A stretch of 64,000 bases of DNA from Terebella lapidaria (Eukaryota; Annelida; Polychaeta; Terebellida; Terebellidae): positions 60,245,977-60,309,976 of the forward strand of contig OX424555.1 of assembly GCA_949152475.1 (NCBI GenBank), given 5' to 3'. Position 1 is the stretch's first letter; every line of letters begins with the position of its first letter. Below the pieces are notes generated by a model that saw nothing but the letters and a program-made list of their open reading frames with translations, did not search any database and was not told the DNA's origin. Positions 1 through 11,279 of this stretch are shown here, one piece after another. A program made the position numbers and the translations under genes.

Positions 1-560
1 GTCGATATATCGCGGCTGGCTCCCAGCTGATGAAAGGGATTACGTCTGTATTGCTTTATTTGTGCTGTTGAATGTATTTACTAGCTTTTGAAAATATGAT
101 CAGCCTTTCTTGAGCCTCTCTACGGAGAAGAGGCAACATTGCAGCCAATTGGTACTAATTGTTCAATGAAAAAACACAAACACATGTATTTCTGTGACAC
201 GAAGTAGCCAATTGATCCTAGTAGTGTTAGTTGATATCATTAATATATGAACAGGGAATTTGATCGCTTACCATGACCCTTTTACGTCCAAATATGTATT
301 AGATACATCAGCGCCAACAGCAGTCGTGAGAGAGATGTAACTGGATGCCGTGCTGACTTGTTTTACCATATTAAGTATTAGCCTTGTTGAGTCAAAAGAT
401 TTGACTAGCAGCTACACAACTTTAAAGATAATACACATTTATTGAGAATGCATGTTATTATTACTCGTCTTCTATACATGCATACAACCATTACAATAAC
501 ACCAGCAAACACACGTCAAAATGGAAGACTGACGTTTCAAACGGAATAACGTACATACGA
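1..560. other. no gene seen; AT-rich intergenic sequence
   Basis: No coding exon, RNA gene or clear repeat was recognised here. An 82-codon open frame follows at 562-810, but nothing in it looks like a known domain and it has no copy elsewhere in the window. Confidence 0.4.
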
Positions 561-968
561 TATGTTCAACTTACCGGAAATTTGGGAGAGGAGCATCGCT
601 GCTGATATCTGTTATGTCATACCGGTGACTTTTCTCAGAAATGTCCCCCCTGAACCCAAAGGCCAAAGAGTATTGGATATCCAACTTGTTTTCTTGATGT
701 ATGCAAAGAGAAAACATACTTTATTTTTGGAACTCTTTCAATACAATTCATATTCATTGCAATGTTACTTACAAATGCTACTTACTCCTACAAATGTAAG
801 TGGCACATAATTTGGAGAGATCCACCTTAACTTAGAAACAGACGATTCTTTGTCTGAGACCCAGGCGGCTCGGGAAATGTTTTTCCATGGGCTCGCGACA
901 GACAGTGCCGAAGAAAACATACAGTACACCTTTGTTCAATAGGAACTTGTCAGCACAAATGAAGCCTC

Positions 969-1608
969 GCAATATATGAAATAGAAGAAAGGTTGACGCA
1001 ATGAGTATGGTCCGAACTAAATAAAACTCCATTATTCCGAAACGTACCAAGATATCATCACGAAATTTTTTGTACGCATACATCGGGCCTTGGGGTTGGC
1101 TGCTGTTGATTTTCAGCCAAATTGGTAAAACAGGATGGTCGCCAAAAAAAATTTTTTTTTCGGGAAAACCTCGTCCATAAACATACCAAGATATCTCCAC
1201 GAAATTTTTTGTACACATACATTGAACCCTGAGGTAGGTTACTACTGTATTTCAGCCAAATCAGAAAAACAAGATGGCCGGGAAAACGACGTCACACACT
1301 GTATTCCGAAACGTACCGGGGGTTACCTGTGCGGTCGTCAGACCGACTGCCTCTCCCGGCCGCTCTCTAGTTCTCATACAATTTGTGAATCGTCCTCACC
1401 ACGCAAAATATGTCGATACCTAAAGATGATTTGGGTTCGGCAATATCATCTCTGCAGCCAAGCCACATAGACCGGAGACTTATGAACAACTGGTAGGATT
1501 TGGAGTTCCATTCTTTATTTATGTTTCAAATACTGGTTGAATTCTACACGAACTCTCCACGTGTTTAATTTGAAATCCAGCTCAGGTTTGTGTAGATTCA
1601 CCTTAGAT
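969..1608. repeat. dispersed repeat, copy 1 (partner at 6,906-7,588)
   Basis: About 640 bases that recur at 6,906-7,588 in the same orientation with high identity. Inside it, a sub-block beginning CCGAAACGTACCAAGATATC and ending in an AAGATGG-type word is repeated in tandem about every 110-140 bases. It includes long A/T runs and GGCCGCC-like words. Open frames across it on both strands follow the repeat and are not supported as genes. Confidence 0.7.
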
Positions 1609-1609
1609 A

Positions 1610-2676
1610 GGTATATCAGACGATTCGGTCATGCATGCACTCGTATCTGATCACATGCTAATTTCCCCATATTCAAGAGGGTGGGATGTGTATAATAATT
1701 CTTGATAAAAGCGTTGTCTTAACTTAAAATCTAACTTAAAAGAAGACCTTCATTGATATAAATCAAGGTTCATTTGTCATTTATATGCTGCTTACGAGTG
1801 TTTTTTAACATATTTACTGCGACCGCTGTCTGTTTACAAATGTCATGTGGTCGCCATTTTTTTTGTGACCTACCGGAAGCGGTGTGTGCATATTTTGGTA
1901 AATAGGTCAAGCCACAGGTCACGGTTCAGCCTCGTTTTACTTCTGGAGAGAAGAGGAAAGGCCGCCATTTCTTTTGATACCAGAACCGACTAGATCGAGT
2001 GAAAACTCATAAATCGGCAACGGTTTGAAAATGTCAGTCAGAAAGAAACATGATTTTATAAATATTATCATTTACGGGGGGGAAATGGATAGTAATAGAG
2101 GGTTGTAATGTTCACATAAGAACATATTAGTGAAGGTTTCATCGTGTTATGTCCGCGCGCATGCGAGCGCAATGGATTATAATGACCATACCCTCCTCCA
2201 GATAAATCGTCCTTGAGTCTCGAAGAATAATGTCGGTCAGGTTCACGTATTATCGCCCACTGTCAAAATACAGTGCATTAAACAGATCTCTGTGAGTCTG
2301 TGTTTCTGTCCTATATTTTAGCAATGAGACATAGATGATGTCTCATATATCATATAAGAGATAATTGTGACCTATTATTTGTGTTAATAAGTTCTTATAT
2401 TGTTTTAAGAATTCGATGGGTGTATGATAAAGTTGTGATTATCACAATCAGATTATATTAGTGAAGCTAAACATGGGAATGGGATAGATTCTAGTAATGC
2501 ATATATTGATAATATTGATCAGGTTGATAAAAGCACATCTTAATAATAATGTATGTTATTTGAATAAAAATTGTTATTGTTTGTGTCATTTTACTTTTGA
2601 TGTCAAACTTATTTGACAGTTCGTGGGCCACCTGTAAATCTTTGCACTGTAAGTTACCAACGTTTTTTTTCCACAG
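1610..2676. other. no gene seen
   Basis: AT-rich sequence with no recognisable exon, RNA gene or transposon end. It precedes the first supported exon of the broken gene at 2,677. Upstream exons of that gene could lie here but I could not identify one. Confidence 0.35.
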
Positions 2677-4564
2677 AGAAGGGTGATACCTCGCCATGCA
2701 GTGAAGTACTTCACTCAGACTATGAGTATGAATCCACCATCATATATTTGTGATACAGAGGTGGATGCAACACAGTCGCAGAATTCTTTAGCACAGAGTC
2801 AGGTACAAATGTAAATTGTTGACACATTTCCATAATTGATCCAAATGACTCGTGAGCAAAGCAGTTTTAAAATTAAAAACAATTATTATCTATATATACA
2901 TGTGGATACCGAATAAGTTTTCGCATAAGTATACTCTGTTACTTCAATTTGAATGTAAGTATCAATCTATTACCGCCAACACAGTCAGATTTTGAGGATG
3001 CCAATAACAAACATAATATACAACATTTTGCAATAGAAACAAAGCCCGACTGAACAGTTTATCCAAAGATAAACTGTTTTTATCTTTGTGTTATATAAAT
3101 TTATTATTTACATTAATAATATTAACATGAATAATATGTTAATATTATGATTTTATTGTTATAAAATTTATTTCAGTCTCTCTCCAGTGAACAGTTTCAG
3201 TCACCCCGTCGTGATGGCACTTAACTCGGCCTGTGTTTCAACGTCGACCTTGTCTGAGTTGTCAACCGTTGCAGTGTCACCAACACGTGACTGTATATTG
3301 ACAGAGGTTTTGGCTCCCTATGACAACGACGACCAGGTGCAAACTATTCTGTCTGTTATACTCCCAGCTATGACCAAACTTTGTGAGAAGTTGTATGCGG
3401 ATCATCTCGCTGGTGGTGTTCACGAGGAAGGCGATTCAGCATCAAGGGAACAGGCAAAGAGTACAGCAAAACATAACAAGTTCAGCGAGAGTGTGTTTGC
3501 TACAGTGGACTACTTGATGACCAGCATGCCAAACATCAGTGTACTGGCTAGTGAAGCATATGTCATGTTCGCGAACAACAAAACCCAGCAGTGGATCGAC
3601 TCTAAATCAGAGGCAGAGACCCTTGCATTACTCGGTTTAGTCAGAAAGAGACGTCTCATGTCATCAAAGTATTCCAGGAGAGACACAACAAAATCCAAGC
3701 AGCCAGACATGCATCAATCCTCGAGAAACAGAATAAAGCAGAGGCAGCACGCTTAAAGAAACTGAAAGATCTTCAGTAATACACGGATGACATCATCCAT
3801 CACGGACTCTGGCAATCCACAGCAGAAGTTGAAAACATGATTAGTTCGTACAGTAGTGCCACACAAAAAGCATCTGCCCTATAAGCCCAACTGAGGTTCA
3901 GACAACATGTCTTGAAACAGCCTGTCCCAGAAGGGAACACAGCAAATTGTTTTGCATTCAGCACAAAGGACGGAACTAGGAGAAGACAACTCACTTGGGA
4001 AGAGATGGCCACCAACCTGAAAGCTTTGTGCGCAGCGGCTGCATGCCTTCGTGTAGATGACACAGACACACACACTTTGTGGGTTGGTCGACGGGTTCGT
4101 CACAGGTTTGAAGAGAATGACGAGCATGGGGAGAAAGTTGATAAATGGTATCATGGCAAAGTAATTTCTCATGTAGATAGTTCTTTCATACTCATATCTT
4201 ACTTACATTTCTGGTATATCCCACTAGTACATGTACTCTAAATAAACATGCCAATGCTTGCTTATCAATGCTCTGCTCTTCTGCAATTATATGTATATTA
4301 TGTACTGGTAAATCATTTAGCAAATTTAGCGAAGTACCATAAATGAATACCAATGAATATTATTATGAGATTCCATGACGTTTGTAAACCATTTGCGTTA
4401 TTCTATGTGAATGGGACGAATTATATGCTCAAATCTACATTTTATATCGGCAGGTCCCTGAGTATCCAAGCTGGTTTAACTTGAAGTACGATTCTGATGC
4501 ATCAATATATACATTTCAACTCCAAAATGACATTGAGGAAGGCAATTTACAGATACTAGTTTGA
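2677..4564 (+). pseudogene. broken copy of a multi-exon gene with a Tudor-like C-terminus
   Basis: Three exon blocks are visible. Exon 1 (2,677-2,802) follows TTTTTTTCCACAG and ends before GTACAA, reading RRVIPRHAVKYF. Exon 2 (3,177-4,172) starts after ATTTATTTCAG and contains an alpha-helical part (LCEKLYADHL, KHNKFSESVFATVDYL, ASEAYVMFANNKT), a charged coiled coil (ILEKQNKAEAARLKKLKD, then HHGLWQSTAEVENM) and VGRRVRHRFEEND...WYHGKVISH. Exon 3 (4,454-4,564) reads VPEYPSWFNLKYDSD and ends at TGA. The last part resembles Tudor/SGF29-type barrels that bind methylated histone tails; from memory, similar uncharacterised proteins are multicopy in several invertebrates. The frame shifts near 3,225 and near 3,690 and has in-frame TAA codons near 3,777 and 3,882, so this copy is dead. 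Intron 1 (2,803-3,176) holds a dispersed-repeat copy. Confidence 0.6.
2955..3075 (+). repeat. dispersed repeat R1, short copy inside an intron
   Basis: Member of a repeat family (called R1 here) that starts GTAAGTATCAAYCTATTACC and contains a CAACATTTTGCAATAGAAAC block. It lies inside the first visible intron of the broken gene at 2,677-4,564. Fuller copies are at 6,632-6,790 and 50,229-50,580. Confidence 0.7.
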
Positions 4565-5334
4565 AGTGAGTAAATGCGTCGGACACGTTTCCAGACAGGC
4601 CCGATACTTTTTGCATCATAACTCTCTGAGTTTTCAAGGTAGACACTTGCAAATGGCACCATTGTTTTTCTCTTGAATTTCCTTTCAGATGGTATATTAC
4701 AATTTCGATATTTCCCGTTATTTCAAAAACCTCCTGTTGTACCTACCTTAGATACCTTTGCATAACGTCTTGATAATATTCTTGATGACGATCGGTATGT
4801 TAGTTCATGTTGTGACTGTGAATAATAATGTCCTGTCGTGTGAAATGACTAGAAAATCATGTGTTCCTTAGGGAGTTTTATCAGGTCTGGCCTCCAATGA
4901 TATTTTACCTTCCAGTCTGTACAACGTGTAACATCGTATTTGGTGCTGATCATACTGTTTTACTTGTGCAGTGACAAGGATTTCAATTCTGCATTACAGA
5001 TCCCAGTCAGAAGTCATAACATGGACAAACTTTCTACCCACTTCTATATTGGTCAAACTATCACAATCGAACTTTCCAAGATCAGTCGCACTATTTCAGT
5101 GTTTCACATCTCATAGCCATGCGTATGGGCGTCAGTGAAGCAATGGGCAAAGACAATGCAAAATATTTGTGATTCAAACACGCATACGTATTTACCGATT
5201 GTACATGATATATTTAATATATGCACATCTGGACCCCATTACACGTAGAGGCACAATTTTGACTGTCCTCAATCACCACTACTCAGTAGGAGTAATTTGA
5301 GTATGAGATTGTTATTCATTCATCAATGTAAGTA

Positions 5335-5450
5335 TCCACTGGCGCCGGAGCCGAGGGGGCTCTGGGGGCCAAGCCCCCTCACTTTCTTTAAAGAGGGGGG
5401 GGGGGGGGGGGGCTCGAGTATGATTCCCCTACCCCAGTGGGCCCCAGACC
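5335..5450 (+). repeat. GC-rich dispersed repeat with poly-G tract
   Basis: GGGGGCTCTGGGGGCC followed by CCCCCTC and a G run of about 17. The same block recurs at 8,640-8,790 within the duplicate, and a related GC-rich block is at 62,530-62,690. It stands out sharply from the AT-rich surroundings. Confidence 0.6.
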
Positions 5451-5576
5451 CTATGCCGTACGCTGGTTATCTCGCTCTGCTCGGTCGCAGTACAGACTAC
5501 ATAATTATTTTATTTCGTACCCCCAGACCCGACATATTAGGCCCCCACCGCTTTTCAAATGCTTCCGATGTCACTG

Positions 5577-5705
5577 TAAGTATCAACCTATTACGGCCAA
5601 TACAGCCCGAGTTTGATGATGACAACAGCAAACCCAAAATACAACAATGGGGAATAGAAAGAAAGCAAGACAAGATACTTTATACAACGACACACTAGCA
5701 TACGT
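5577..5705 (+). repeat. dispersed repeat R1 variant
   Basis: Begins GTAAGTATCAACCTATTACG, continues with a TTTGATGATGACAACAGC block and ends CGACACACTAGCA. The matching copy is at 9,014-9,133. The foldback element at 5,707 is inserted directly at its 3' end. Confidence 0.65.
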
Positions 5706-5706
5706 A

Positions 5707-6479
5707 TACTCTGATTTTTACAACTGGTTTACACAGTTTTTCGCTAATATTTTTGCGATGCTAAATGCTATCGTTCTATAACTTGACATACTTCACCTGA
5801 GAGTCAGACGGCAATTATTTACCGAATTTCAGACTATTATCACGAAAATTGAATAACTTGGCAATCTACCCCTATGTTAACATGGTTAAATTTAGCCCTG
5901 TCATTTTATTTCTGGGTCCGCACACAATTTCGTGCATTTGCTCGGTTTTGTAGTAGTGCAATAGACGTGGAATCAATACCCAGTATTAAGTATTCCGAGC
6001 AAACAAAACAGGGTCCGTTATCCAATCTCATAGTCCGGGGACAGAAAGTCATATCAGGCATACGAAGTGAGAGAAAACAAAAATGACAGGGAAACTCATG
6101 AACCCCCCAAAATGGCCATTAGGAGGTGAAATCAGGTGTTTCGGAAAGAGTGAGCAATCTTTCAAAATCAACATGTTTGTGTAGGATGCACCCCAATGTG
6201 TCATCGGGTCTAAAATTACAACAATACTTCGAATCCTGGTGGATGTAAACAGGATCAAATCCTCGAATAAGCTCAGATTCTCGAAATCACGTTTTTGGCT
6301 GAAATTTAACATTGGGGTAGATTGCCAACTTCTTCAATTATTGCTATAGAAGTCTGAAATTTGGTAGAAAATTGCCGTTTGTCTCCGAGGTGATGTATGC
6401 CGAGTTATAGAACGATACCATTTAGCATCGCCAAGATATCGTCAAAAACCCGTGTAAACAAGTTAGAAAAATCAGAGTA
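5707..6479. mobile_element. foldback (long-TIR) DNA transposon with TA target duplication
   Basis: The two ends are long inverted repeats: TACTCTGATTTTT at the left and its complement at the right, with matching arms of over 200 bases. The element is flanked by TA on each side. The duplicate copy at 9,130-9,142 reads ACGTAGTAGGCTTC without the element, which is an intact empty site and shows a TA duplication, as in Tc1/mariner. No transposase frame is visible, so it is non-autonomous. A second copy is at 36,712-37,283. Confidence 0.8.
5963..6153. mobile_element. 191-base element nested in the foldback transposon
   Basis: Flanked by GCAAT on both sides, a 5-base target duplication. The second foldback copy at 36.7-37.3 kb lacks it at the matching point, reading GATTGCACTATTA. 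The same sequence occurs in reverse orientation at 38,789-38,981, so it is an independent mobile unit. It has no coding capacity. Confidence 0.65.
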
Positions 6480-6631
6480 TAGTAGGCTTCAGATGGCCAC
6501 AAACTAGACAAATAGAGTTCAGCGGCCTATATGCATAGAGCGAAATGGGTTGAACGAAAATATGATGCCAACCAATTTCAATTTCAATCCATCCTTAAGA
6601 GTTGAACAGAACATTATTTATAGTATATAGT

Positions 6632-6790
6632 TGTAATAGATGTATCAATCTATTACCACTAATACAGTCAGATTTTGATGATGCCAATAACAAACGTAAA
6701 ATACAACATTTTGCAATAGGAACAAAGACTGACCGAAGAGTTTATCCAAAGACACACTGGCGTCATCATGGGCAGACAGTGTGTTAAATG
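6632..6790 (+). repeat. dispersed repeat R1
   Basis: Contains ATCAATCTATTACCAC, CAACATTTTGCAATAGGAAC and ACACTGGCGTCATCATGGGC, the hallmarks of R1. Short open frames across it recur in other copies with stops, so they are taken as repeat sequence and not as host genes. Confidence 0.7.
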
Positions 6791-6905
6791 TAGTTGTTTC
6801 TACTGTACACCTGATGGGATTAGATATTTTACTCCTGATAGTCATGGAAAACCTAAGAGCCAATCAACATCGAATTCAAGCAAATCTTGAAAAATCTTGA
6901 AAAAT

Positions 6906-7588
6906 CGCAATATATGAAATAGAAGAAAGGTTGACGCAATGAGTATGGTCCGAACTAAAGAAAACCCCATTATACCGAAACGTACCAAGATATCATCACG
7001 AAATTTTTTGTACGCATACATCGAGCCTTGAGGTAGGCTGCTATTGATTTTCAGCCAAATTAGTAAAACAGGATGGTCGCCAAAAAAAATTTTTTTTCCG
7101 GGAAAACCCCGTCCAGAAACGACATCACACATTTTATTCCGAAACATACCAAGATATCTTCACGAAACTTTTAGTACACATACATTGGGCTCTGAGGTAG
7201 GTTACTACTGAATTTCTGCCAAATCCGAAAAAAACAAGATGGCCGCCACAAAAAAAAACATTATTTTTTTTTCAGGAAAACGAGGTCACGCACTGTATTC
7301 CGAAACATACCGGGGGACACCTGTGCGACCGACTGCCTCTCCCGGCCGCTCTCTAGTTCTCATACAACTTGTGAATCGTCCTCACCACACAAAACATGTC
7401 GATACCTAACGGTGATTTGGGTTCGACAATATCATCTCTGCAGCCAAGCCACAAAGACCCGAGAACAACTGGTAGGATTTGGAGTACCATTCTTTATTCA
7501 TGTTTCAAATACTGGTTGAATTCTGCATGAACTCTCCACGTGCTTTAGTTTGAAATCCAGCTTAGGTTTGTGTAGATTCACCTTAGAT
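6906..7588. repeat. dispersed repeat, copy 2 (partner at 969-1,608)
   Basis: Same-orientation partner of 969-1,608. It is slightly longer because one internal AAGATGGCCGCC-type sub-block differs in length. No gene is supported. Confidence 0.7.
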
Positions 7589-7848
7589 ACCTTTGCATAA
7601 CCATAGAACTATAGGGGGACAATTCTATGGCATAACGTAGTAAAATACTAACCTGAAATGTTAAAACCCAACCAGTCATTAAGACGACCCAACCCAGAAG
7701 CTGAAGACTATGTACCTCTCAGTTTTGAACATCATTGTCGAAAGTAAAGCAATTCATCAGATCATTGGTGTGATAAGCAAACCGTTTTATCATTTACGGT
7801 TTTGTTAATCAACTGATACCTGTTTAACATATGTGTACTTATAATTAT

Positions 7849-9330
7849 ATTCTTGATAATATTCTTGATGAAAATCGGTATGTTAGTTCATGTTGACTGT
7901 GAATAATAATGTCCTGTCGTGTGAAATCACTAGAAAATAATATGTTCCTTAGGGCATTTTATCAGGTCTGGCCTCTATTGGTATGTGACCTTCCAGTCTG
8001 TACAACGTGTAACGTCGTATTGTGTGCTGATCATACTGTTTTACTTGTGCAGTGACAACGATTTCAATTCTGTATTCCAGATCACAATCAGAAGTTATCA
8101 CATGGACAAACTTTCTACCCACTTCTATAATGGTTAAACTATCACAATCGAACTTTCCAAAATCAATCGCACTATTTCAATGTTACACTTGGTTAATGAG
8201 GTTCCTGTTTGCCACCAGGATCGCCACCATTTAATTCGGGTATAGATAAACCATAGAAACAGTCTACTGTGCCACATAATACAAAAACGTAATAATGTTG
8301 CATTAAAATTTTGTCATGTTTGTTTTTGCATAATGCAGACAATGGACATGACGTTTTTTGTACTTTTTAGTCATAATAGACTGTTTCAGAGCCCCAAAAG
8401 CACATGGCATCAGCAGGTACCCCATTCACATCTCATAGCCATGCATATGGGCGTCAAGGAAGCAATGACCAAAGGCATTGTAAAATATTTGTGATTCATA
8501 TTGATTAATATGATTAATATATGCTCATCTGGACCCCATTTCACGTAGAGGCACATCTTGACTGTCCTCAATCACCACTACTCAGTAGGAGTAATTTTAG
8601 TATGAGATTGTTATTCATTTGTCAATGTAAGTATCCACTGGCGTCGGAGCCGAGGGGGCTCTGGGGGCCAAAGCCCCCTCTTTTTTGAAAGGGGGGGGGG
8701 GGGTGGGGCTGGAGCTTGAGTATGATTCCCCTACCCCAGAGTTTTTTGCGTGCTCAGTGGGCCCCAGGCCCTGTGCCTTACGCTGGTTATCTCGCTCTGC
8801 TCGGTCGCGATATAGGAAACATTTATTCTAGACACCCTCTATCAGGGAGCTAAGACCCCATATCGGGGGTATCCTGCGGCCACCCCTCGGGTGAAGATAA
8901 AGTTGAATTGAGTCATAATACAGACATAGGAAACGTACGAAGTACAGTCTATATAATTTATATCGTACCCCAGACATATTAGCCCCCCACATACACACAC
9001 TTTTCAACGCCACTGTAAGTATCAACCTATTACCGCCAATACAGCCAGGGTTTGATGATGACAACAGCAAACAAAAAAAATGGGGAATAGAAAGAAAGCA
9101 AGACAAGATACTTCATACAACGACACACTAGCAAACGTAGTAGGCTTCAGATGGCCATACATCAAATTGGCGCGACTAAATTGTAATCTTGGACCGTACA
9201 TTCTCACACATTGGACAAATAGTGTTCAGCAGCATATATGCATAGATCAAAATGGGTTGAACGAAAATATGATGCCAACCAATTTCATTCCATCCTTAAG
9301 AGTTTAGCAGAACGTTATTTATAACATATA
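7849..9330 (+). repeat. segmental duplication, copy 2
   Basis: Partner of 4,767-6,640. It provides the empty site for the foldback transposon and carries its own insertion at about 8,180-8,430. A poly-G tract at 8,690-8,704 and an R1 variant at 9,014-9,133 match the first copy. Confidence 0.75.
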
Positions 9331-9539
9331 TATAGTTTTTACTCCTGATTGTCACGGAAAACCTAAGAGCCAATCACTGTTTGTTCTTACATCGAATTCA
9401 AGCAAATCTCAACCAAACGTTTCATATTATGAGAACTAGATTCCAAACAACTTGCCGGTAAGCAAAATAACTCTTTGTGTTATACTTGTTGTATCCCACT
9501 GTCTTGCATTGAACGGTACGTCTCTGATTGAGAGTGTAT

Positions 9540-11270
9540 ATTCGGAAATCGTTGTAACCCATAGGAGAGAACATTGCACATAATTTCAATATGCATGTTC
9601 ATCAGATGTGAGTTTTCCCACAAATACCACAGTGATGACCTTGAATGATCGGTCCTTCCATCTATGAATATGTATCAATTCTGCGTAGAAGACGGTCAAG
9701 GCCAAAGTTCTTTGTTTCAGGTGTGGTTGTGTACTTTCCTCAGAACTAAATATTCAATAATCGGTACAGGTAAAATGTGATATTCAGTAGCATCTTGCTG
9801 CCTTAAAACAGACACATGAGAACGAGGTGTGGATTGTGTGTATTCAGTAGTGAATAGCACACGATCATAATCAACATCTTTATTGGATTTCTGACATCAA
9901 ATTGCCGGAATGAAAAACCTAATCGAATCACCCAAATCAGCCTTTCACGAGAATACGATGGCTTTTATTCCAGCATATCGTTTCTGGTGAAATATTTGTT
10001 ATAAGATATATATTACTTATATAATTTTCTGGTAGTTACTACCCCCCCCCCCCCACCCCCAATATATCTTTGATCTTTGAAAGATAAATTTTGTTTAAAA
10101 ATGCATTTTATCTTTGCATGTGCAGCACTTGTAGGGAATATAGATATGCTGCAAATGCATTGAGCATCAGCCCTTCAACAATTTTTGTAGCGTTGTTTCT
10201 TTCTATGGCAAAAGAGCGCAATTTATACCACGGAATCAAGCTATTCCAGCGTCTATTTTCCCGTCTATAGTCATTATTGGAGGAATACATTTGTAATGTG
10301 ACAGCTCCGTCACATATATTAAGTCTCATGGAATATAATGAATCTGGAGTGACAACCAAACCCTCTATACATCTTCTTGAATACCTAATGGAAGACGAGA
10401 ATCTGCATTGAAAATTGGGGTTTCTAAAGTTCGCAATTCCCTTGTTCAAGACACATATGGATTGATTGTACGGGGATTCTAGCGCTCGTTACTTCACGGT
10501 GATTCAGTTGATAGAGTGGATAACTTTACTACCAAACACTCCGAAGAACCTTTCGAATTGTTTAGTGTGAGATATATAATGTGTAACTGGTTTCATACTG
10601 TATGAAAACACATTTCATATCTCACACTAAAATTAAGTTTAGGACAAAACTGTGGTGAATATAGATACTGTATTACGTTTTTCCACACCAAACTTTAGCT
10701 TGTGACGAAAAAAGTCGTAACGAACCGTTTTCATAACCAACAGTCTATAAACTGAATTAACCAGTGAACGATGGGAAACGTCAATTGGCTGAAGAACAAA
10801 ATCATCTTGCTTTATGTAATAATTGTAACAAAAGCATTGATTTTCATGGCAAGTCTTGGATATTTTGCACAACATATTACTAATGGAACGCAAAACTGTA
10901 ATCACTCAAATTATCAGCGCACCAATCCATCATCCTGACAGCTATCAATTCACATACGCTAATTCACTGCAATCTTGATACTGAACAACGGCAAACGTAA
11001 ATATTATTAATGTACGCCTCCAAACGCTGCACGTCAAAAGAGCCGGTTTTATCTTGTGTGGCGACCAGTCACACGTAAAGCGATAGGCTCTTAAAATCGA
11101 GGATAATACATAGGGCGGTATCCGAAAGATAAACAAATGAGTGCAGACACAAATTTTTAAAAAAAGTTTATTGATGAAGCAACAGATTATTGTCGCCAGT
11201 TGATCAATGACCGTGTCTGCCAAAAGGCTAATAAAAGGATAGCAACCAACTTGTGACATTTTGGTTTGAA
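9540..11270 (+). repeat. partial cassette copy (unit 0)
   Basis: Diverged copy of the 3' half of the cassette seen in units A and B. The 9,540-9,720 part matches 29,700-29,900 (GAAATCGTTGTAACCCAT against GAAAGCGTTGTAACCCAT). The 10,300-10,560 part matches 19,790-19,990 and 30,720-30,960. The 10,930-11,250 part matches 20,740-21,040 and 32,457-32,760. The upstream modules were not found here. Confidence 0.6.
10939..11094 (+). pseudogene. terminal module m7 of the cassette family, unit 0 copy
   Basis: The last 21 codons (11,032-11,094) read RQKSRFYLVWRPVTRKAIGS and then TAA. They align without a gap to DQKNRF-LLWRPFAC...RGT-stop in units A and B, with the stop at the same place. Upstream of these codons the frame is interrupted, so this copy appears decayed. 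Function unknown. Confidence 0.45.
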
Positions 11271-11279
11271 TTGGTGGTT

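Larger units (their letters stand above)
4767..6640 (+). repeat. segmental duplication, copy 1 (partner 7,849-9,330)
   Basis: Starts TCTTGATAATATTCTTGATG and matches 7,849-9,330 along its length, including a GC-rich block with a long G run and an R1 copy. The extra length here is the foldback transposon at 5,707-6,479. The partner has its own ~250 base insertion at about 8,180-8,430. No coding potential was recognised. Confidence 0.75.

Noticed and set aside
832-1470. 128- and 111-codon frames on opposite strands
   Set aside because: Both fall in a dispersed repeat also present at 6.9-7.6 kb, where the frames are truncated differently.
10108-10449. 113-codon minus-strand frame in unit 0
   Set aside because: The region is homologous to module m6 DNA of units A and B, where conservation favours the + strand. 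The minus-strand frame is broken in those copies.
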